Notes under the pieces: model-generated
The model's input: the letters and a program-made list of their open reading frames with translations, nothing else
Databases searched by the model: none
Told to the model about the DNA's origin: nothing
Assembly (NCBI GenBank): GCA_965242795.1
Contig: OZ251505.1
Span: 2,976,001 to 3,040,000 of the forward strand
DNA from: Bin18 sp965242795
GTDB taxonomy: Bacteria; Desulfobacterota; Binatia; Bin18
Length of the DNA stretch: 64,000 nt
Direction: 5' to 3'
Shown: piece after piece, positions 16,347-24,752 of the stretch
Layout of the letters: every line of letters begins with the position of its first letter
How positions within the stretch are numbered: the stretch's first letter is position 1
Translations under genes and position numbers: made by a program

Positions 16347-17309
16347 TCACTGCAGGCGGATGCGCGGGTCGGCCACGGCGTACAGCAGGTCGGACACGAA
16401 CGTGCCGGCCAGCGTCAGCCCCGCGGCAATGAAGTTGAGCGTCAGGATCACCGGAAAATCGCGGGCCAGGATCGCCTCGTAGCCCAGCCGCCCCAGGCCC
16501 GGCCACGCGAAGATCTGCTCGAAGATGACCGAGCCGCCGATCAGCCCCGGCAGCAGGAACCCGAACATGGTCACGAACGGCAGCAGCGCGTTGCGCAGCG
16601 CGTGGCGGTACATCACGTCATCTTCGGCCAACCCCTTGGCGCGCGCGGTGCGCACGTAGTCCTGCCGTGCGACCTCCAGCATCTGCGAGCGGACGTAGCG
16701 CGACAGGATCGCGATGCCGGCCAGCGCGGACATGAACGACGGCACGACCAGGTGCCACAGCCGATCCATCCAGCGGAACGCCGGCTGCGCGTCCTCCATG
16801 CCGAAGGTGCGCAGCCCGATGACGGGCACGTTGAACACGTCCACCACCCACTGGATGACGAGATACGACAGAAAGAAGCCGGGAATAGAGATGAGGGCGT
16901 AGGCGATGAAGGTGCTGCCGCGGTCGAAGGCCGAGCCGCGGCGCATGGCGGCCTGAATGCCGGTCGGAAACGACAGGCTCCACACGATGAGCGTGGCGCA
17001 CACGAACAGCGGCAGCGAGTTGAGGAAGCGCCGCCAGATCTTCGGCAGCACGGGCTGGCTGTCCTTGAACGATTTGAGGTCGCCGGTCGCCAGATCGCGC
17101 AGCCAGTAAGCGTATTGCGCGTACAGCGGCTCGTCGAGATGGAACGCCGCGCGGATGCGCGCCACGTCCTCGGGCTTCATGCGCGGGTTGGACGGGTCCA
17201 CCTCGCTCGGCTCGCCCGGTGCCAGGTGCACGATGGAGAAGGCGATCACCGAAATGACGACCAGCAGGGCCAAGCGTTGCAGCACGGCGCGCAGCAGAAA
17301 CGTCCACAT
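16347..17309 (-). CDS. peptide ABC transporter permease (OppB/DppB type)
   Basis: A 320-residue permease starting MWTFLLRAVLQRLALLVVIS with about six membrane helices. The EAA loop is RTARAKGLAEDDVMYRHALRN, and the C-terminal segment GSVIFEQIFAWPGLGRLGYEAI is characteristic of DppB/OppB. It follows the solute-binding protein gene after a 332-base gap filled with repeats, which may reduce read-through and set lower permease expression than that of the binding protein. Confidence 0.94.
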   Translation of the reverse strand: MWTFLLRAVLQRLALLVVISVIAFSIVHLAPGEPSEVDPSNPRMKPEDVARIRAAFHLDEPLYAQYAYWLRDLATGDLKSFKDSQPVLPKIWRRFLNSLPLFVCATLIVWSLSFPTGIQAAMRRGSAFDRGSTFIAYALISIPGFFLSYLVIQWVVDVFNVPVIGLRTFGMEDAQPAFRWMDRLWHLVVPSFMSALAGIAILSRYVRSQMLEVARQDYVRTARAKGLAEDDVMYRHALRNALLPFVTMFGFLLPGLIGGSVIFEQIFAWPGLGRLGYEAILARDFPVILTLNFIAAGLTLAGTFVSDLLYAVADPRIRLQ

Positions 17310-17641
17310 GGTGTTTCCCGATAGTTCTGGACTCGGGCTGCCCTCACCCCCGGATCACGTCCGGGGCAGGCTCTAACCCTCTCCCCGAGGGAGAGGGGAT
17401 CCAAGGAAAGATGAAGGGCAAACCCTGTGCCTCCTTCGACTTTTCGAAACGCTCAAGACGCCGCCGACTCAAGGGTCCAGCCCGTTGAGCTTGTCGAAAC
17501 GGGCGCGGGGTCATCTCGTGGGTCGTTCCCTTTTTGTTCCCGTTCCCTCTGGGAGAGAGCGCGGGCCGAAACACGCGACCGACGGAGTAATCGCATGAGA
17601 ATACCTTTCGCTCTCTCCTCTCACTCGCCCCTTGACTCGCG
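17310..17641. repeat. 332-base gap holding two repeat families
   Basis: No gene was recognised. 17341-17400 is a copy of the CCCCGGATCA(C)GTCCGGGGCAGG palindromic repeat also found at 4639. 17479-17507 holds CCCGTTGAGCTTGTCGAAAC followed by GGGCG, a member of the TTCGACAGGCTCAA family found throughout the window. The gap separates the binding-protein gene from its permeases. Confidence 0.75.
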
Positions 17642-19768
17642 TCAGAAGTCGGGCGTGAATTCGAGCTTCCGCCACTTGTTGAAATAGAAGGAAATGCTGC
17701 CGCTCTTGGTCGGGTAGATTTTTGCGAAGCGTTCGTCCCCGCCGGGCGCGCGTTCGACCAGCACGATCTTGCGGTCGAGCACGCGCGTTGCCAACCCGAC
17801 GTACAGAAACGTGTACGGCTGGTCGGCGGCGATCGTGCGGTGCAGGCGGTGGGCCAATTCGCGCTGCGCCGCACGGTCGTACTCGCGGCGCAGGCGCACG
17901 ATCAGCGCGTCGGCCTCGGGGTTGGCGTAGCCTACGAAATTGAGTTGCTGCGGCCCGGCCTGACTGGAGTGGAAGATTTGGTACAGGTCGGGGTCGATGC
18001 CCATGCTCCAGCCCAGCACCACGGCGTCGAACGACCCCGTGTTGACGAAGTCCTGCAGGAACACCGCCCACTCGAAGACCTGGGTCCGGCAGCGCACGCC
18101 GATCTTCTTCCAGGCGTCCTGGGCGATGGCCAGCACGTTGGCGCGCAGCGGGTTGCCGTTGTTGGTGATGAGCGTGAACTCGAACACCTTCCCGTCCTTC
18201 TCCAGCCAGCCGTCCGCGTTGGGCCGCCAGCCCGCCTCCGCCAACAGCCGTTGCGCCGCGGCGGGGTCGTAGGGCAGCGGCGGAATGGCCTGGTCGTACC
18301 ACTCGGTCTGGCGGGGATACGGGCCGGTGGTCCGTTCGCCCTCGCCGTACAGGACGTAGGTGATGATGTCGTCGGTATTGATCGCCATGCCCAGCGCCCG
18401 GCGTACGCGCGGGTCCGCGAACAGCGGCTTGCGGTTGTTATAGCCGATGTAGGTGTAGCCGAAGCCGAGGCTGGAGAAGGACTGGTACGTGTCGTCCTGC
18501 TTGTAGCGCGCGACCTGATGGGGCTGCACGCCGTAGGCGTCGATGGCCCCGCTCTTGAACTCGAGCTCCTGGGTCAACAGGTCGGGAATGACCCGAAAAT
18601 AATAGTGCGCATACTCCGGGGGCCGTTCCCAATAGTCGTCGTTGCGCGCCAGCTCGATGAACTCGTCGCCGCGCCACTCGACGAAGCGGAACGGGCCGGT
18701 GCCGACCGGCGCACGGTTGAACGCGCTGTCGCGCATCCCGAAGCCGGCGCGCGTCGCGTCCGACACGGACTGCGCCGCCATTTCGCGCGCCAGCGCGTCC
18801 GCGTTCAGCCGATGTGCGGGCAGCATCCCCATCATCCAGGCGTTGATCGCCGGCGAGTAGAGCCGTTTATAGGTAACGACCACGGTATGCGCGTCGAGCA
18901 CGTCCACCCGTTTTATCGGTTCGTAATCGGAGGTGCGCGGCGACAGGTTGCGCGGATTCATCAGGGCGTCGTAGGTGAATTTGACGTCGCCGGCGTCGAA
19001 CGGATGTCCGTCGTGAAAGCGCACGCCCCGGCGCAGCCGGAAGCGGAGGACCGGGTTGTGTTCGGCCAGCGGCAGCAGGTCCGCATAGCGCGCTGCGACC
19101 TGTTCGCGGTGCGCATCCGAGGCCGACTCCGCCGGCACGACATGCGCCGCGTACGGAAAATCGTCGAAGTAGTCCCCGCCCAGTACGGGTTCGAGCCGGT
19201 CGAAGAAGTCCTGATCCACCCACGCCAGCATGAACTCCACCCGCGGCGGCACGCGCAACGTGACGTCGACTTCCACGATGCCGCCCGGCTCGTCGGTCGC
19301 GGGCAGGCTGAGCGTTTCGGTGCGCGTCTGCGCGGGCAGGGGCTGCATGGAGAGCAACGTCTCGTCGAGCCCGGGCAACCCGCCCGCGGCGCACGCGTCC
19401 GCAATGGCCGCGATCAGCCGGGCCGCGCTGGCCGGGCTGCCGTCGGCCAAGCGCCGGTCCGGGCGCGCCACGAGATACGCGGTCTCGGTCACCGACCAGT
19501 CGGTCGCCAGCCGGCCGCGCAGGTCGAGGTTCTCGTCCAGGTCGAGCAGGCCGTCGAACACCAGACCGGTAATCTGGCTGCTGGCCGAGTCCGCGTTCAG
19601 AATCGGGTTGAGGATTTTCGCGTCCCCGATCGAGCCTTCGATGTACGTCCGCAGCCGGGCGGGATTCCCCACCGCCTGGGTCTCGTAGCTGGGCACCCAG
19701 AAATAGGATTGCAACAGCAACGCGACCAGCGCCAGCGGCGCCAGAATCAGCAGGCGTTTCAGCAGCAT
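17642..19768 (-). CDS. peptide ABC transporter solute-binding protein, membrane-anchored
   Basis: A 708-residue family-5 extracellular solute-binding protein. After an N-terminal hydrophobic segment (residues 4-24) come the family features LNPILNADSASSQITGLVFDGLLD, FRLRRGVRFHDGHPFDAGDVKFTYDA (quoted in parts), AFNRAPVGTGPFRFVEW, and RVRRALGMAINTDDII. Two points are odd: there is no lipobox cysteine, so it may stay anchored by an uncleaved helix, and it is about 150 residues longer than many family members. It is the first gene of the importer cluster. Confidence 0.9.
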   Translation of the reverse strand: MLLKRLLILAPLALVALLLQSYFWVPSYETQAVGNPARLRTYIEGSIGDAKILNPILNADSASSQITGLVFDGLLDLDENLDLRGRLATDWSVTETAYLVARPDRRLADGSPASAARLIAAIADACAAGGLPGLDETLLSMQPLPAQTRTETLSLPATDEPGGIVEVDVTLRVPPRVEFMLAWVDQDFFDRLEPVLGGDYFDDFPYAAHVVPAESASDAHREQVAARYADLLPLAEHNPVLRFRLRRGVRFHDGHPFDAGDVKFTYDALMNPRNLSPRTSDYEPIKRVDVLDAHTVVVTYKRLYSPAINAWMMGMLPAHRLNADALAREMAAQSVSDATRAGFGMRDSAFNRAPVGTGPFRFVEWRGDEFIELARNDDYWERPPEYAHYYFRVIPDLLTQELEFKSGAIDAYGVQPHQVARYKQDDTYQSFSSLGFGYTYIGYNNRKPLFADPRVRRALGMAINTDDIITYVLYGEGERTTGPYPRQTEWYDQAIPPLPYDPAAAQRLLAEAGWRPNADGWLEKDGKVFEFTLITNNGNPLRANVLAIAQDAWKKIGVRCRTQVFEWAVFLQDFVNTGSFDAVVLGWSMGIDPDLYQIFHSSQAGPQQLNFVGYANPEADALIVRLRREYDRAAQRELAHRLHRTIAADQPYTFLYVGLATRVLDRKIVLVERAPGGDERFAKIYPTKSGSISFYFNKWRKLEFTPDF

Positions 19769-19850
19769 GGGCAGGCGTCACCGCGGAGAACGAGCCGACT
19801 GCGCCGCGCCCGATTCCGCGCCCTCGTCACCAACCACTGCTCACGAGCCA

Positions 19851-20303
19851 CTATTCGTCCCGTTCCCAATACGGGTCGGTATCGAGCGGCGGGCGCGTAT
19901 CGCTGAGTTGGAACAGCACCCCGCAGGAACTGCGCGGAGAAATGAAAGCATCCCGAAACTTCGGGTCGTCCAGATGTTTGTCCACCACGCGCACGCCGCG
20001 GCTTTCCAGATAGGCGATTTTTTCGGGGAGGTTCGGGGTCTGGAGCGTGATGTGGTGCACGCCCTCGCCGCGCTTCTCCAGGTATTGCGCTACGAACCCG
20101 TCCGCGGCGATCGGCTCGATGAGTTCGATCGTGAACCCGTTCAGATCGAACACCGCGAAACGGAAGGTGCCGTTCCGGTCGGTGCGCGCGAACCGGAAGA
20201 CGGCACCGAGCACGCCCTCGTAGAACGTCCGCGCCCTGTCGATGCTGTGCACCGCGATGCCGACGTGGTCGAGCCGGCCGACCGGCGTGTTTTCCTCCGG
20301 CAT
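19851..20303 (-). CDS. VOC-family protein, methylmalonyl-CoA epimerase-like
   Basis: A 150-residue glyoxalase-fold (vicinal oxygen chelate) protein. LDHVGIAVHSIDRARTFYEG at the start and GEGVHHITLQTPN in the middle match methylmalonyl-CoA epimerases, including histidines expected as metal ligands; FTIELIEPI supplies a glutamate. Substrate is not certain because VOC enzymes diverge widely and no methylmalonyl-CoA mutase is nearby. The ATG at 20303 is preceded by a purine-rich GGGGGAAA. Confidence 0.75.
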   Translation of the reverse strand: MPEENTPVGRLDHVGIAVHSIDRARTFYEGVLGAVFRFARTDRNGTFRFAVFDLNGFTIELIEPIAADGFVAQYLEKRGEGVHHITLQTPNLPEKIAYLESRGVRVVDKHLDDPKFRDAFISPRSSCGVLFQLSDTRPPLDTDPYWERDE

Positions 20304-20765
20304 TCTGCGTTTCCCCCGTTCCGGCAGGGTGTACCCCGTTTGCTTCGGGCAAGGCAAGCGGAGCGGGATGGGGAGGGTCTCGGGTTGGGATTTCCGGGCT
20401 GATTCGGTTGGGCGGGAGGACCCTCACCCTAGCCCTCTCCCAGAGGGAGAGGGGACTGAGGAGAACGAACTAGAGGATATTAAAGGAGTCCCGTACACAA
20501 TGATCCGGTGCACATTTCGACATCCTTCGACCTTTCGACAGGCTTAAGGCACCGCAAGTTCAGAGACCAGTGAAAGAATAAAATAGAGAGCAAAATCCCC
20601 TCTCCCTCTGGGAGAGGGCTAGGGTGAGGGTTCGGGTTCGATCCGAAGGAGAGAAAATTACCCGAACTGAACCTGTCCACCGTGTCCAACGAAAGAGCCG
20701 GCCGTAAGCCATGATGTTGCCGTTTGGCCCGCGCTGGTCCACAATCCGAGCCGGAGGAGCCGCGG
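20304..20765. repeat. intergenic region with an inverted pair of palindromic repeats
   Basis: No gene was recognised. ACCCTCACCCTAGCCCTCTC at 20420-20439 continues to GAGAGGGG at 20454; its reverse complement runs from 20597 to 20631. Between them, 20521-20571 holds a TTCGACAGGCTTAAGGC repeat. The two long arms are about 34 bases each and nearly perfect, so a large cruciform or RNA stem about 210 bases across is possible. Confidence 0.8.
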
Positions 20766-21707
20766 ATGGTCATGGAACACAGCCTGCCGGTCATGGCGCC
20801 GCCCGGGCGCGTCAAAATCTGGGTCGCGGCCAGCCGTCCGTTTTCGTTCACCGCGTCGATCACGCCGGTGCTGATCGGGTCGGTCCTCGGCGCCTTGGGC
20901 GGCGTCTTTCATTGGGGCCGCTTCGGGCTGGCGCTGGCCGGTTCCCTCTGCATCCACATCGGCACCAACATGGTCAACGACTACTACGACCACCGAAGCG
21001 GCGTGGATACGCTGGCGTCCCGGAGCGGCAGCCAAGTCCTGCCGCGGCAATGGCTGACGCCCGACGAACTGTATTGGGCGGGCATCGCCGCGTTCACGGT
21101 CGGCGCCGGGTTCGGCCTCGTGCTGGTCTGGCTGTGCGGCTGGCCGATTCTGGCGCTGGGCGTCGCCAGCGTGCTGGCCGGCTATTTCTACACGGCCAAC
21201 CCGGTCTCGTTGGCCTACGTCGCCCTCGGCGAGGCGACCGTGTTCGTCTTCATGGGGCCGGTCATGATCGTCGGCGCGTACTACGTCCAGCGCGAAACCT
21301 TCGATCTGGTGCCGCTACTTGTGTCGTTGCCGGTCGGCTGTCTGGTCGCCGCGATCCTCCAAGCCAATAACGTCCGCGACATCGAGGCCGACCGAAGCCA
21401 CGGCAAGCATACGCTGGCGACCGCGATCGGCCGGCGCGCCGCGGACTGGGAGTTGGCCGTGCTCGTGTACGGGGCGTTCGTGCTGACCGGCGTGCTGGTG
21501 GCCGTCGGTCTGGCGCCCTGGCCGGTGCTGGTGACCGGTCTGTCACTGCGGCTGGCCGTACCCGCGGTGCGGCGCGTCTTCGCGCACGGCGGACTGGACG
21601 GCATCGACGAACAGACGGCCAAGCTGCACCTGGAGTACGGCGGCTTGCTGATTATCGGCCTGTTGCTGAGCCACCTGTTCGGCTGGGGCACCGCATCCGG
21701 CGCGTAA
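20766..21707 (+). CDS. menA: UbiA-type prenyltransferase, probable MenA
   Basis: A 313-residue polytopic membrane prenyltransferase. It has both Asp-rich motifs: NDYYD (residues 71-75, in NMVNDYYDHRSGVDT) and NNVRDIEADRSHGKHTLA. The sequence ASRPFSFTASITPVLIGS near the start and the family size fit 1,4-dihydroxy-2-naphthoate polyprenyltransferase of menaquinone synthesis. Other UbiA enzymes (haem O, chlorophyll) are less likely because of the GKHTLA motif. GGAGGAG is 6 bases before the ATG at 20766. It stands alone between repeat-filled gaps. Confidence 0.83.
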   Translation: MVMEHSLPVMAPPGRVKIWVAASRPFSFTASITPVLIGSVLGALGGVFHWGRFGLALAGSLCIHIGTNMVNDYYDHRSGVDTLASRSGSQVLPRQWLTPDELYWAGIAAFTVGAGFGLVLVWLCGWPILALGVASVLAGYFYTANPVSLAYVALGEATVFVFMGPVMIVGAYYVQRETFDLVPLLVSLPVGCLVAAILQANNVRDIEADRSHGKHTLATAIGRRAADWELAVLVYGAFVLTGVLVAVGLAPWPVLVTGLSLRLAVPAVRRVFAHGGLDGIDEQTAKLHLEYGGLLIIGLLLSHLFGWGTASGA

Positions 21708-22066
21708 CGTGGACACTTGCAATCTTCCCTTACACTCCCTTCGAAAATCTCGGGGACCTTCCCACCCCCGAGTTCGTTGAGCTTGTCGAAACGAACCCCG
21801 ATGTCACCTCGGCGTCGCACCTCGCCTCCAGTCCTTCGACTCTTCAACCTTTCGATCCTTCGACAGGCTCAGGACAACGCAAACTCAAGGCACTGCAAGC
21901 TCAGAGACCACCGAGAGAGGGTCGGACCCGCAGCATCGAATCACCCCGACAATGGTAAACCGAGGCACCCCGCGGCGGGGTCTATGTTTTTCAGGAGCTT
22001 TTTTGAGTAAATAAGGAAGCGGAGCCGACGCTGGACGCTCCGGTCCCGGTCGCTCTCGGGGAACCA
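21708..22066. repeat. repeat-filled gap upstream of the lipoprotein gene
   Basis: No gene was recognised. 21772-21815 (GTTCGTTGAGCTTGTCGAAA, then CGAACCCCGATGTCACCTC) is nearly identical to 40013-40056. 21836-21875 holds a TTCGACAGGCTCAGG copy. A possible hairpin CACCCCGCGGCGGGGTC (21966-21982) is followed by TATGTTTTTC and could be a weak terminator; promoters for the downstream cluster may lie after it. Confidence 0.6.
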
Positions 22067-23530
22067 ATGGCGAAACGCACGACACCACAGGCCGATACGA
22101 GAACCTATACGGCGCGGGGCTATCCCTCTCTCCCAACGAAGGGAGCCCTCTCCTCTCTGTGTCTCGGCCTTGCGTTGTCCGGCTGCCTGACTTCTGCGGC
22201 GTCGAAGTCCCGTCCGAACCCCAGCCCGCCGCTGTCCGCACCGCAGACGCAATCACCGACACCTGACCAAGCCCGCGCGGAAGCGAAATCCCAAGCCGCC
22301 CCACCTGCTCCGAGTTCCGATCCATCTCCCACACCGAACTCCAATCCGCCTCCCACCCTGCCGACCCACGCGCCGACCTCGCCGAAGGTGGGACCATCAC
22401 CCTCACAGGCGACCGGCTCGTTACCCACGCCGGACTCCGGTACGCCATCCACGCAGACGGCGGGGACGGATCCCAAGCCGTCTGCCGGCTCGCCGCCCGC
22501 GTCTCAATCCGAATCCGGGAGGCAGTTCCCCGGTTCCGAGCCCGCCCCCTCGCTCACGCGGCAGGAAAACGTGGCGCGCTTGGAAAGGGAACTGCGCCGT
22601 TCGCTCGATGAAGCGGCCGCCCGCGGGAATGCCGGTTCGGAGAGAGGCGAGACAGCCTCTTCCGCCCCATCGGGAACGGCAGCTTCCCAGGCTGCCGGCA
22701 CACCGGGGACGACGCCGACTGCCCCTTCGCTGCCTAATCTAACCGCCGGTATGTCGCCCACGCTCACCCCCGGTACGTCGTTGACTCCGCCCGCCGGCGT
22801 GTCGCCTACGCTCACACCTGGGACTGCGAGTGTTCCGAGTGCCGGAGCATCATCCGTGCCGAGCGGCGGGACGCTCCCCGGCACGCCCAAGCCCGGGTCG
22901 GACACCGCAGCCGGGGGCTCAGGTTTCGGCCCCGATTCGTCACTCACGCGGCAGGAGAACGTGGCACGGCTGGAACGCGCACTATACGGTTCGCTCAACG
23001 AGGCGGACGCCCGCCGCAATGCCGGCGCGAACGGCGGTGGCGGGCTCTCCGCTTCTTCCGGGACGGGCATCGGCCAAAGTGGATCAGGGAATGTCGCGGG
23101 TTCCGACGAGGAAGCAACGGAGGCGGCCAATGGCGGGCTGGTGGTCTCCATCGCTTCCTCGGAGATAGCGGGAACCGAGAAAGCGCCGCAGGATCGGGCG
23201 GCTCCCCCTGCCCTGGCCGGTGTGGCCGGGTTGGAGACGGAAACACAAGCGGGCGAGGTGCCGGCCGGCGGCGGATTGGGAGACCGGGAAGGCGCGAACC
23301 GGCGCGGGAAGTTGGCCGGAGTGGGCTCGGCGCTGGACGAAGGCGAGATGAAGGACATTCCGGCCGCGGACAACGACAGCGTGCTGGCCGCGCAGATCCG
23401 TGCCGCGGCCGAACGGGAACAGGACCCGCAGAAGCGCGCCTGCCTCTGGAAAGAATATCGCCGCTACAAGGGCTTGCCGGAAAAATCCGGAGAACCGAAC
23501 ACGCAGCTATGCGCCACAACGGAGTATTGA
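22067..23530 (+). CDS. low-complexity Pro/Ser/Thr-rich lipoprotein with duplicated module
   Basis: A 487-residue predicted lipoprotein: a positively charged N-terminus, a hydrophobic stretch and lipobox LALSGCLT around residues 37-44. Most of the body is Pro/Ser/Thr/Gly-rich low complexity, with repeats such as AGVSPTLTPGT. Two copies of a module beginning SLTRQENVARLER occur at about residues 162-194 and 292-324, each continuing with a SL-EA-AR-NAG pattern. The C-terminal 60 residues are ordered-looking (QDPQKRACLWKEYRRYKGLP). It heads the 22-31.5 kb cluster and overlaps the next gene by 22 bases. Function unknown; a peptidoglycan-spanning or surface role is a guess. Confidence 0.7.
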   Translation: MAKRTTPQADTRTYTARGYPSLPTKGALSSLCLGLALSGCLTSAASKSRPNPSPPLSAPQTQSPTPDQARAEAKSQAAPPAPSSDPSPTPNSNPPPTLPTHAPTSPKVGPSPSQATGSLPTPDSGTPSTQTAGTDPKPSAGSPPASQSESGRQFPGSEPAPSLTRQENVARLERELRRSLDEAAARGNAGSERGETASSAPSGTAASQAAGTPGTTPTAPSLPNLTAGMSPTLTPGTSLTPPAGVSPTLTPGTASVPSAGASSVPSGGTLPGTPKPGSDTAAGGSGFGPDSSLTRQENVARLERALYGSLNEADARRNAGANGGGGLSASSGTGIGQSGSGNVAGSDEEATEAANGGLVVSIASSEIAGTEKAPQDRAAPPALAGVAGLETETQAGEVPAGGGLGDREGANRRGKLAGVGSALDEGEMKDIPAADNDSVLAAQIRAAAEREQDPQKRACLWKEYRRYKGLPEKSGEPNTQLCATTEY

Positions 23531-24750
23531 AGCGGGTCGCGGTGTATGGGGCGTGCGTGGCGCTCGTGTTTGCGGGCTGCGCACCCAACCCGAGGATGCG
23601 GCGGGCGGGTTCGGTCGTCGGACCGCCGACGTCTTCCGCGGCGGAACGCGCCGAGGCGCTCGAACGGGCCGCGGCCGTGCGCACGAAACCCCGGCTCGAC
23701 GTCATCGTGCCGGTCTTCGACCCGGGGCTGTCCGAAAAAGCCGAGATGTACGCCGAACCGGGGGTGTGGCCGGAGTTGCGCCGGGCCGAGGCCAACCGGT
23801 TCGCGCACAAGCTGAAGCTGGCCCTCGAAGAAACCGGCGCGTTCGGCGCGGTCCGCGTCACCCCGGATGCGACCGCGGCGGGCGACCTGTACGTCCTCGG
23901 CGCAATCGAGGAGTCGAACGGCCAGTCCGTCGCCATCGATCTGGAGGTCCGCGACAGTTCCAACGCCCGCTGGTTCGGCCGATCCTTCGAGCACACCGTC
24001 GTCCAGGGCTTCTACAAGAACATCCGCAACAAAGGGACGGACGCCTACGACCCGGTGTTCGCCCGCGCCGCGGCCTACGTGGTCGAACAACTCGACCGGC
24101 AGCCCGATGCCGATCTGGAACGGCTCAAACTGCTGACCGACCTGCGGTTCGGCGCCAGCCTGACCGAAGAGGCGTTCACGAACCACCTCGAGCGGGAGGC
24201 CGACCGGTACGTGCTGACGAGCTACCCGAGCGCCGCCGACCCGATGCTGCGGCGTACCAAGGACGTCCGCGTGCGGGACCAGATGTTCGTCGATGACCTC
24301 CAGGACCACTACCGCGCCTTCAACGACAAGATGGACGAGAGTTACCGGGTGTGGCAGGAGCACAGCCTGATCGAGGTCGAAGCGCAGAGAAAGGCGAAAC
24401 GCAAAGCCCTCTTGCAGGGGTTGGCCGGCGCCGCGCTGGTCGGATTGGGCATCGCCGCGCTCAGCACCATGCCGAGCAGCACCGCGGCCACGACCGCGGG
24501 ACTGGCCGGCGGGGTCGTCGGCGCGATCATGATCGGCAAAGGGTTTCAGACCAGCAAAGAAGCCAAAGTGCACCGCGACGCGCTCAACGAGCTCGGCGAA
24601 TCCATCGACGTGGAACTCGCACCCCAGGTCGTCGAGTTCGATGAGCAGACCGAGAAGCTGACCGGCGACGCGAAGGAGCAGTTCGGCCAGTGGCGCGCCT
24701 TCCTCAAGAAGATCTACGAACAGGAGCGCACCCCGGAGGTCGATCTCTAG
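23509..24750 (+). CDS. predicted lipoprotein with glycine-zipper segment
   Basis: A 413-residue protein with an N-terminal signal and lipobox VFAGCAPN. An alpha/beta-looking N-terminal half (RLDVIVPVFDPGL; ARWFGRSFEHTVVQ; AAAYVVEQLDRQPD) is followed by a glycine-rich hydrophobic segment at about residues 303-345 (LAGAALVGLGIAALSTMP and LAGGVVGAIMIGKG). The charged C-terminus ends EQERTPEVDL. I do not recognise a named family. It overlaps the upstream lipoprotein and is followed by the TPR-like gene with only 2 bases between stop and start. Confidence 0.8.
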   Translation: MRHNGVLKRVAVYGACVALVFAGCAPNPRMRRAGSVVGPPTSSAAERAEALERAAAVRTKPRLDVIVPVFDPGLSEKAEMYAEPGVWPELRRAEANRFAHKLKLALEETGAFGAVRVTPDATAAGDLYVLGAIEESNGQSVAIDLEVRDSSNARWFGRSFEHTVVQGFYKNIRNKGTDAYDPVFARAAAYVVEQLDRQPDADLERLKLLTDLRFGASLTEEAFTNHLEREADRYVLTSYPSAADPMLRRTKDVRVRDQMFVDDLQDHYRAFNDKMDESYRVWQEHSLIEVEAQRKAKRKALLQGLAGAALVGLGIAALSTMPSSTAATTAGLAGGVVGAIMIGKGFQTSKEAKVHRDALNELGESIDVELAPQVVEFDEQTEKLTGDAKEQFGQWRAFLKKIYEQERTPEVDL

Positions 24751-24752
24751 CG

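Noticed and set aside
14605..16482. 625-codon plus-strand frame opposite the ABC transporter genes
   Set aside because: Antisense to complete OppD- and OppC-type genes; composition typical of a shadow frame.
17840..19906. 688-codon plus-strand frame opposite the solute-binding protein
   Set aside because: Antisense shadow; the minus-strand protein has clear family-5 motifs.
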